A stretch of 5,643 nt of DNA, taken from positions 1 through 5,643 of the forward strand of contig FR894024.1 in NCBI GenBank assembly GCA_000434115.1. The letters are read 5' to 3'. The notes beneath the pieces are model-generated. The model was given only the letters and a program-made list of their open reading frames with translations, was not told the origin of the DNA and ran no database searches. Both the position numbers and the translations under genes were made by a program. Of the stretch, positions 1 to 4,794 are shown one piece after another (position 1 is the stretch's first letter; each line of letters starts with the position of its first letter). Source of the DNA: Roseburia sp. CAG:309 (lineage in GTDB: Bacteria; Bacillota; Clostridia; Lachnospirales; Lachnospiraceae).

Positions 1-5
1 ATCTT

Positions 6-1184
6 TTACAGATATTTCTTCAGCAGATCCACTTTGTCAAGTTTCTCCCAAGGGAGGTCGAGATCGTTGCGGCCGAAGTGTCCGTAAGCTGCGGTAGCCT
101 TGTAGATCGGACGGCGCAGGTCGAGCATCTGGATGATGCCGGCTGGACGCAGGTCGAAGTTCTCGCGGATGATATCGACTAACTTGTCTTCGGAAAGTTT
201 GCCGGTGCCAAACGTGTCGATGCGGATCGAGGTCGGAGAAGCGACGCCGATCGCATAGGAAAGCTGGATCTCAGCTTTGTCACAAAGACCGGCTGCTACG
301 AGGTTCTTTGCAACGTAGCGGGCTGCGTAAGCAGCAGAACGGTCTACTTTCGTGCAGTCCTTACCGGAGAAAGCACCACCGCCGTGGCGTGCCCATCCGC
401 CGTAAGTATCGACGATGATCTTGCGGCCGGTCAGACCGCTGTCGCCATTTGGTCCGCCAATGACAAAACGTCCGGTTGGATTGATATAATATTTTGTGTC
501 GTCGTCCAAAAGTTCTGCCGGGAGAATGGGATCAATGACTTTTTCACGGATGTCTTCTTTGATCTGATCCCAGCTGACATCTTCGCTGTGCTGGCTGGAG
601 ATGACAACGGCATCGATACGGGAAGGGTTTCCGGATTCGTCGTATTCTACCGTTACCTGGGATTTTCCGTCCGGACGCAGGTAAGGAAGAGTTCCGTCTT
701 TGCGGACTTTCGACAATTGGCGGGAAAGACGGTGAGCCAGGTGGATCGGATATGGCATGTATTCGTCGGTTTCATTGGTGGCATAGCCGAACATCATACC
801 CTGGTCGCCGGCACCGATTGCTTCGATCTGGCTGTCGGTAAGTTTTGCTTCCAGTGCCTTGTCAACGCCCATGGCGATGTCTGTAGACTGCTTGTCCAAT
901 GCCACCATAACACCGCAAGTGTTAGCATCGAAGCCCTTTTCTGAAGCATCATAGCCGATTTCGCGAATCGTATTACGGATAATATTTTGTAAATCAACCT
1001 GAGCCGTCGTGGTCACTTCACCCATGACCAATACAAGGCCGGTAGTAATTGCTGTTTCACATGCTACACGGCTCATAGGATCCTGTGCAAGCAATGCGTC
1101 CAAGATTGCGTCAGAAATCTGATCACAAATTTTATCTGGATGTCCTTCTGTTACGGATTCAGAAGTAAATAGTATTTTACTCAT
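6..1184 (-). CDS. metK: S-adenosylmethionine synthetase (methionine adenosyltransferase)
   Basis: This cytosolic enzyme makes S-adenosylmethionine from methionine and ATP, releasing phosphate and pyrophosphate; it normally works as a tetramer with Mg2+ and K+. The protein is complete at 392 residues, a usual length for bacterial MetK. Visible family signatures are the N-terminal ATP/methionine loop EGHPDKICDQISDA (residues 13-26, with His15, Asp17 and Lys18), the hexapeptide-containing signature GAGDQGMMFGYA (124-135) and the second signature GGGAFSGKD (268-276). The stop codon is TAA. Two ATG codons stand in tandem (ending at 1187 and 1184). The GAGG ribosome site at 1192-1195 lies 4 nt from the first and 7 nt from the second, so I chose the second, which gives MSKILFTSES; starting at 1187 would add only one Met. 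It follows the DAHP synthase gene on the same strand but is separated from it by a terminator, so it is probably its own transcription unit. Confidence 0.97.
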   Translation of the reverse strand: MSKILFTSESVTEGHPDKICDQISDAILDALLAQDPMSRVACETAITTGLVLVMGEVTTTAQVDLQNIIRNTIREIGYDASEKGFDANTCGVMVALDKQSTDIAMGVDKALEAKLTDSQIEAIGAGDQGMMFGYATNETDEYMPYPIHLAHRLSRQLSKVRKDGTLPYLRPDGKSQVTVEYDESGNPSRIDAVVISSQHSEDVSWDQIKEDIREKVIDPILPAELLDDDTKYYINPTGRFVIGGPNGDSGLTGRKIIVDTYGGWARHGGGAFSGKDCTKVDRSAAYAARYVAKNLVAAGLCDKAEIQLSYAIGVASPTSIRIDTFGTGKLSEDKLVDIIRENFDLRPAGIIQMLDLRRPIYKATAAYGHFGRNDLDLPWEKLDKVDLLKKYL

Positions 1185-1191
1185 CATTAAA

Positions 1192-1195
1192 CCTC
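1192..1195 (-). promoter_or_regulatory. metK ribosome binding site
   Basis: The minus strand reads ATGAGGTTTAATGATGAGT. The GAGG core is 7 nt from the second ATG and only 4 nt from the first, which favours the second ATG (1182-1184) as the start. Confidence 0.6.
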
Positions 1196-1225
1196 ATTTC
1201 TGTTGCATAAAATGTCTCACACCTT

Positions 1226-1254
1226 AGCATACAACAAAAAAGGGCAAACGTCAA
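1226..1254 (-). promoter_or_regulatory. Candidate sigma-A promoter of metK, overlapping the upstream terminator
   Basis: On the minus strand TTGACG (1254 down to 1249; 5 of 6 to the -35 consensus) is followed after exactly 17 nt by TATGCT (1231 down to 1226; 4 of 6 to the -10 consensus). Transcription would start near 1219, giving a leader of about 35 nt before metK. The -35 box lies inside the hairpin that terminates the DAHP synthase transcript, and the spacer contains its T tract. A weaker alternative is TTGTAT (1234-1229) with TTTTAT (1212-1207) at 16 nt. Confidence 0.55.
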
Positions 1255-1273
1255 GAAATTCTTGCGTTTGCCC
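1236..1273 (-). terminator. Rho-independent terminator after the DAHP synthase gene
   Basis: A 9-bp perfect GC-containing stem (arms 1242-1250 and 1265-1273, GGGCAAACG/CGTTTGCCC) encloses an inner CAAG/CTTG stem (1252-1255 and 1261-1264) with a one-base bulge and a 5-nt A/T loop. Read on the minus strand, the hairpin is followed at once by TTTTTT (1241 to 1236). It begins about 38 nt beyond the DAHP synthase stop codon, so it ends that transcript. On the plus strand there is no immediate T run and no gene that would need it. Confidence 0.9.
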
Positions 1274-1311
1274 AGTGGATTTTTGTGGGTTTGTCCGGTA
1301 AATTTCATAAA

Positions 1312-2334
1312 CTACAGACGATCTGCCAATTCGTAGATCAGTTTCTCTGTCTTTTCCCATCCGAGACAAGGGTCTGTGATGGATTTTCCATAGACGTGGT
1401 CACCGATCTTCTGGTTACCGTCTTTGATATAACTTTCGATCATAAGACCTTTCACCATATTGTGGATATCTTTGGAAATGCGGCGGTTTTCAAGTACTTC
1501 CTTGGAAATACGGATCTGCTGTTCAAAATGTTTGCCGGAGTTTGCGTGGTTTGTATCTACGATAACAGCCATATTTTCAAGATTTCTCTCGCTGTAAATC
1601 TCATGGAGAAGAAGCAGGTCTTCGTAATGGTAGTTTGGAAGGCTGCGTCCATGTTTGTTTACACTTCCGCGAAGAATCGCATGCGTAAGCGGATTTCCCT
1701 GTGTCTCTACTTCCTGCTGGCGGTAGATGAAATGGTGGCCGCACTGGGCTGCTTCGATGGAATTAAGCATAACCGAAAGGTAACCGCTGGTTGGGTTTTT
1801 CATACCACATGGAACCTCAATTCCGCTGGCAGTCAGGCGGTGCTGCTGGTTTTCTACCGAACGCGCGCCAACAGCGATATAAGAAAGAATGTCAGAAAGA
1901 TATTCGTAATTTTCCGGGTAAAGCATTTCATCGGCACAAGACATACCCGTCTGCTCTACGACAGCGATATGCGTCTCACGGATAGAATGAAGACCTTTGA
2001 GCATGTCCTCTTTTTCTTCCGGATTAGGCTGGCTTGCCATTCCCTTATAGCCTTTTCCGGTCGTTCTTGGTTTATTGGTATAAACACGAGGAACGATAAA
2101 AATTTTATCTGCGACCTTTTCCTGGATTTTTGCCAGGCGCAAGGTGTAGTCAATAACAGCTTCTTCGTTATCTGCTGAACAAGGTCCTATGATCAAAGCA
2201 AAAAGATCGCTTTTTCCCATAAAAATATCACGCAGGACAGCATCTCTGCTTTTTTTGATCTTTGCGACTTTTTCCGATACGGGAATTTCTCGTTTGACCT
2301 CGTCGGGGTCAGGTAAGCGACGTAAAATATTCAT
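1312..2334 (-). CDS. aroF: 3-deoxy-7-phosphoheptulonate (DAHP) synthase, type I-alpha (AroF/AroG/AroH-like)
   Basis: The enzyme condenses phosphoenolpyruvate with erythrose 4-phosphate to DAHP, the first committed step of the shikimate route to Phe, Tyr and Trp; it is cytosolic and metal-dependent. The protein has 340 residues, close to the E. coli AroG family (about 350). The family blocks are present in order: IIGPCSADN (48-56), RVYTNKPRTTGKGYKGM (83-99), GARSVENQQHR (156-166), NHANSGKHF (262-270), MIESY (298-302) and GKSITDPCLGW (316-326). By comparison with AroG (Cys61, His268, Glu302, Asp326), the metal ligands should be Cys52, His263, Glu300 and Asp321, all present. The start is the ATG at 2332-2334, 7 nt after GGAGGA; an in-frame TTG at 2347-2349 overlaps that ribosome site and is unlikely. 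Members of this subfamily are usually feedback-inhibited by an aromatic amino acid, but which one cannot be read here, so the F/G/H letter is nominal. The gene is monocistronic, with its own promoter and terminator. Confidence 0.95.
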   Translation of the reverse strand: MNILRRLPDPDEVKREIPVSEKVAKIKKSRDAVLRDIFMGKSDLFALIIGPCSADNEEAVIDYTLRLAKIQEKVADKIFIVPRVYTNKPRTTGKGYKGMASQPNPEEKEDMLKGLHSIRETHIAVVEQTGMSCADEMLYPENYEYLSDILSYIAVGARSVENQQHRLTASGIEVPCGMKNPTSGYLSVMLNSIEAAQCGHHFIYRQQEVETQGNPLTHAILRGSVNKHGRSLPNYHYEDLLLLHEIYSERNLENMAVIVDTNHANSGKHFEQQIRISKEVLENRRISKDIHNMVKGLMIESYIKDGNQKIGDHVYGKSITDPCLGWEKTEKLIYELADRL

Positions 2335-2341
2335 AACAGTA

Positions 2342-2347
2342 TCCTCC
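2342..2347 (-). promoter_or_regulatory. DAHP synthase ribosome binding site
   Basis: GGAGGA on the minus strand, 7 nt before the ATG at 2334. It is a near-perfect anti-16S match and settles the start over the in-frame TTG at 2349, which overlaps it. Confidence 0.85.
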
Positions 2348-2352
2348 AATCT

Positions 2353-2369
2353 TATCGTATTTCACGATA
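2353..2369. promoter_or_regulatory. 17-bp inverted repeat at the DAHP synthase -10 box (possible operator)
   Basis: Perfect 6-bp arms TATCGT (2353-2358) and ACGATA (2364-2369) are separated by 5 bp, so arm centres are 11 bp apart, about one helical turn. On the minus strand the upstream arm is exactly the -10 hexamer TATCGT, and the other arm reaches the predicted transcription start (near 2357). Only about half of the dyad would be in the mRNA, so a protein-binding site on DNA fits better than an RNA hairpin. No regulator is identified. Confidence 0.45.
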
Positions 2370-2392
2370 CCATTGAAAAAGAGCGATGTCAA
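2364..2392 (-). promoter_or_regulatory. Sigma-A promoter of the DAHP synthase gene
   Basis: A consensus -35 box TTGACA (2392 to 2387) is followed after 17 nt by TATCGT (2369 to 2364; 4 of 6 to the -10 consensus). A seven-base T tract (minus strand, 2401-2395) lies just upstream of the -35 box and could act as an UP-like element. The start site would be near 2357, leaving about 23 nt to the ATG, only enough for the ribosome site. Confidence 0.8.
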
Positions 2393-2424
2393 GCAAAAAA
2401 ACATTATGAAAATGAAAAGAAATG

Positions 2425-2433
2425 TGTTAAAAT
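2425..2433 (+). promoter_or_regulatory. Candidate extended -10 promoter for the histidine kinase operon
   Basis: TGTTAAAAT fits the extended -10 form TGnTATAAT (TAAAAT at 2428-2433, 5 of 6). The -35 region is poor: TTATGA at 2404-2409 with an 18-nt spacer matches 3 of 6. A second TAAAAT lies at 2433-2438. The whole stretch 2395-2445 is A/T-rich, so chance matches are easy. If real, the leader would be about 45 nt and the promoter would be back-to-back with the DAHP synthase promoter. Confidence 0.4.
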
Positions 2434-2483
2434 AAAATTATCTTTGAGAAAAGACAGGGAAAGCGGGGTGAAATCGAGGAAAA

Positions 2484-4013
2484 ATGAGTAAAAATAATAA
2501 AAAAAAGAAAAACGTAAAAAAGACAAGAAATACGTTTATCATATTGGCGGTCTGTCCGATCATGGTACTTATTCTGATGGTGACACTTTTTGCCTATGGG
2601 GAAATGAAAAGCATCCGCAGTACGTATCAGATTTCAGCGGAAGATATGCCGTCGCCGTACAGCTTGTTCGACCGTGTGCTCCTGTTAAACTCGTATACCA
2701 AATACGATTATATGGATCTGCAGGACCGCGCCATGAGGGATCCGAAGGTATTTCTAGACAATGAATATCTGAACAAAGAAAACAATTATTTGAAAGAAAA
2801 ATACTCCTTTCTGGCAGTGATCGTGGACGGCGGATTTACATTTTTTGGAGATTTCGACCAGTATGATTATGTATATCGGGATCTGTTGGTGGCAAATAAT
2901 AATTATTCCGAGGAAAGCGGCCAGTATTGCGGAAAAGAAGATAAGAAATTTTTATTTAAAAAACTGGGCGTCATAATGCCGGATGGACGAGCCGGAAGCG
3001 TGTGCATTGTAACGGATCTCAATGTAAATCTTCCCCATATTACCGTATTTTACGTCGGTCTTTTGGGAATGATCATTATTGTCTGTGTTCTGATTGTTGT
3101 CGGAATCATTGGGCATACTTATTATAATGTCCTTGTGCCGATACGGCAGCTTCAGGTGGCGGCGATCCATATCAGTGAAGGGGATCTCGGATATGAACTG
3201 CCGTCGATTGAAGGCAGCGAATTTGATGGACTGTATAAGGATTTCGATACGATGCAGACTAAATTGCGGGAGACGACGGAGGAGAGGAACAGGGCAGATG
3301 CACTGACAAAAGAAGTGATTGGAAATATTTCCCATGACCTTAAAACGCCGCTTACGGCGATCAAAGGCTATGCAGAGGGAATTATGGATGGTGTGGCGGC
3401 GACGCCGGAACGAATGGAGCGGTATGTCAAAACGATTCATTCAAAGGCGGTGGATATGGCAGGTCTTGTTGATGAACTTTCGTATTTCACAAAAATTTAT
3501 CAAAAAGTGGAAGATTTCCGCTTTGCTCCGGTAAAAGCAAGTTATTTTTTTGCGGAGTGCATCAGTGGAATGAGCCTGGATCTGGAAACCCGCAATATAC
3601 AGCTTTTGTATCAATGTGATGTCGGCGAAGACGTTGAGATTGTCATTGATGAAGAAAAAATAAAAAGAGTTGTTGCAAATATAGTAGGTAATGCGGTAAA
3701 ATATATACAAAGGGAACAGGGAATGATCCTTGTCAATGTAGAAGATCAGGGTTCTTTTATTCAGGTCATGATCCGAGATAATGGAAAAGGGATAGGAAAA
3801 GAAGAACTGCCATTTATCTTTGAACGATTTTACCGGACAGACAGTTCCCGAAATTCACGAACCGGTGGCAGTGGTTTGGGACTGGCGATAGCAAAAAAGA
3901 TCATGGACGAGCACGGTGGACGCATTTGGGCAGAAAGCGAGCTTGGAAAAGGGACAGCGATTTACTTTACATTAAAAAAGGAAACAGAACAAAAGGAGGA
4001 ACACGATGAGTAA
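2484..4013 (+). CDS. Membrane sensor histidine kinase (HAMP-HisKA-HATPase_c)
   Basis: This is the sensor half of a two-component system: it should autophosphorylate on His in response to an external signal and pass the phosphate to the regulator encoded next. The 509-residue protein has a Lys-rich cytoplasmic N-terminus (residues 3-15), membrane segment 1 (about 17-38), an extracellular domain (about 39-185), membrane segment 2 (about 186-210), a HAMP linker (about 211-265), a HisKA domain with the H box GNISHDLKTPLTAIKGYAEG (phospho-acceptor His284), and an ATPase domain. In the latter I see the N box (Asn399 and Asn403), G1 box DNGKGIG (432-438), F box PFIFERFYR (443-451) and G2 box GGSGLGLAIAKK (461-472). 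All catalytic motifs are intact. The extracellular part has two Cys residues (149, 174) and does not match a sensor domain I can name. The ATG is preceded by GAGGA (2476-2480) at a rather short 3-nt spacing. The TAA stop overlaps the next gene by 8 bp. The exact family (VanS-, BaeS- or YycG-like) is undecided. Confidence 0.95.
   Translation: MSKNNKKKKNVKKTRNTFIILAVCPIMVLILMVTLFAYGEMKSIRSTYQISAEDMPSPYSLFDRVLLLNSYTKYDYMDLQDRAMRDPKVFLDNEYLNKENNYLKEKYSFLAVIVDGGFTFFGDFDQYDYVYRDLLVANNNYSEESGQYCGKEDKKFLFKKLGVIMPDGRAGSVCIVTDLNVNLPHITVFYVGLLGMIIIVCVLIVVGIIGHTYYNVLVPIRQLQVAAIHISEGDLGYELPSIEGSEFDGLYKDFDTMQTKLRETTEERNRADALTKEVIGNISHDLKTPLTAIKGYAEGIMDGVAATPERMERYVKTIHSKAVDMAGLVDELSYFTKIYQKVEDFRFAPVKASYFFAECISGMSLDLETRNIQLLYQCDVGEDVEIVIDEEKIKRVVANIVGNAVKYIQREQGMILVNVEDQGSFIQVMIRDNGKGIGKEELPFIFERFYRTDSSRNSRTGGSGLGLAIAKKIMDEHGGRIWAESELGKGTAIYFTLKKETEQKEEHDE
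3995..4000 (+). promoter_or_regulatory. Response regulator ribosome binding site inside the kinase gene
   Basis: GGAGGA lies 5 nt before the regulator ATG and within the last kinase codons. It is a stronger site than the kinase's own GAGGA, so the regulator may be made in excess over the kinase. Confidence 0.8.
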
Positions 4014-4710
4014 GAGAATTTTGATTGTAGAGGATGAGTTGCCAATTGCAGAATTGGAAAAGGATTATTTGGAATTGAGTGGATTTGACGTTGTAATTTG
4101 CAGCGATGGTACAGAAGGTATGAATTTGGCCACGACTGAAAAATTTGATATGGTGATACTGGACCTTATGCTTCCGGGAACGGACGGTTTTGAAATCTGC
4201 AAAAAGATCCGTGAGACATCCGAGATTCCGGTTATGATGGTTTCAGCAAAAAAAGAAGATATCGACAAGATTCGCGGACTCGGGCTGGGAGCCAATGATT
4301 ATATGACCAAGCCATTCAGTCCAAGTGAACTTGTGGCACGTGTGAAGGCGCATTTGGAGCGTTACAAAAAATTAGTTGGCAGTGCGATGAAAGAAGAAAA
4401 TGAAGTGATCGAAGCAGGCGGACTGAAGATTGACCGAACGGCGCGCCGTGTGTATGTAGATGGTGTCGAGAAGAATCTTACGACCAAGGAATTTGATCTT
4501 TTGTTCTTCTTAGCACAGCATCCGAACCGGGTATTTTCCAAAGAAGAACTTTTGGAAGAAGTGTGGCAGCTGAGTCCGGTTGGTGCGGACATTGCGACGG
4601 TTACGGTTCATATCAAAAAAATTCGTGAGAAGATTGAAAAAGATACCCAGAATCCGCAGTACATCGAGACAGTCTGGGCAGTCGGTTACCGATTCATTGT
4701 AAAAGAGTAA
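4006..4710 (+). CDS. OmpR/PhoB-family DNA-binding response regulator
   Basis: This cytoplasmic transcription factor should be activated by phosphoryl transfer from the kinase encoded immediately before it. The 234-residue protein has the usual two-domain build. The receiver (about 3-118) carries the acidic pocket Glu9/Asp10, phospho-acceptor Asp53 in VILDLMLPGTDGFE, the switch Ser80 and Lys102 in TKPF, followed by a short linker (119-135). The winged-helix effector domain (about 136-233) includes the block LTTKEFDLLFFLAQHPNRVF (158-177), a probable recognition helix around 196-211 (ATVTVHIKKIREKIE) and the C-terminal wing TVWAVGYRF (222-230). No key residue is missing. The start codon lies 8 bp inside the end of the kinase gene, which points to translational coupling and a common transcript. 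Its targets cannot be deduced; the downstream membrane protein gene is one candidate. A specific name such as VanR or YycF is not justified. Confidence 0.96.
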   Translation: MSKRILIVEDELPIAELEKDYLELSGFDVVICSDGTEGMNLATTEKFDMVILDLMLPGTDGFEICKKIRETSEIPVMMVSAKKEDIDKIRGLGLGANDYMTKPFSPSELVARVKAHLERYKKLVGSAMKEENEVIEAGGLKIDRTARRVYVDGVEKNLTTKEFDLLFFLAQHPNRVFSKEELLEEVWQLSPVGADIATVTVHIKKIREKIEKDTQNPQYIETVWAVGYRFIVKE

Positions 4711-4741
4711 GAATAAACGAACAACATTTGGTTCATACTAA

Positions 4742-4780
4742 CCGGGTATCACAGATACGTAAGCGCATCGAGGAACCCGG
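4742..4780 (+). promoter_or_regulatory. Inverted repeats in the gap before the YtvI-like gene
   Basis: The 84-bp gap 4711-4794 holds a long-range 6-bp dyad CCGGGT (4742-4747)/ACCCGG (4775-4780) and a compact dyad GTATC-ACA-GATAC (4746-4758). They share bases 4746-4747, so as RNA they would be alternatives. The outer stem ends directly before the AAAGGAG ribosome site. There is no T run after either, so neither looks like an intrinsic terminator. No convincing promoter was found in this gap. Whether this is a leader structure, a DNA operator or chance is open. Confidence 0.3.
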
Positions 4781-4787
4781 AAAGGAG
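4781..4787 (+). promoter_or_regulatory. Ribosome binding site of the YtvI-like gene
   Basis: AAAGGAG, 7 nt before the ATG at 4795; good match and spacing, fixing the start of the last gene. Confidence 0.8.
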
Positions 4788-4794
4788 AATACCC

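Noticed and set aside
384..944. Plus-strand open frame (186 codons) opposite metK
   Set aside because: It lies wholly inside metK on the other strand, with no family resemblance in its translation; it is explained by the codon use of metK.
1242..1273. The hairpin as a plus-strand terminator
   Set aside because: No plus-strand gene lies to its left, and on the plus strand the hairpin is followed by AGTGGA rather than a T run.
1285..2178. Long plus-strand open frame (297 codons) opposite the DAHP synthase gene
   Set aside because: It is antisense to a gene with every family motif intact, its translation shows no recognisable domain, and it has no convincing ribosome site. It is a shadow frame.
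2335..2349. TTG start five codons upstream for the DAHP synthase
   Set aside because: The TTG overlaps the GGAGGA ribosome site that serves the ATG at 2334, and nothing upstream of TTG looks like a ribosome site.
2335..2386. T-box or peptide attenuator before the DAHP synthase gene
   Set aside because: With a consensus promoter at 2364-2392 the leader is only about 20 nt, and no specifier/antiterminator stems or T run exist between promoter and start.
4711..4741. Intrinsic terminator after the response regulator (GAAC...GTTC pairing at 4719-4734)
   Set aside because: The stem is only 4 bp and no T tract follows; nothing here would stop transcription by the usual signal.
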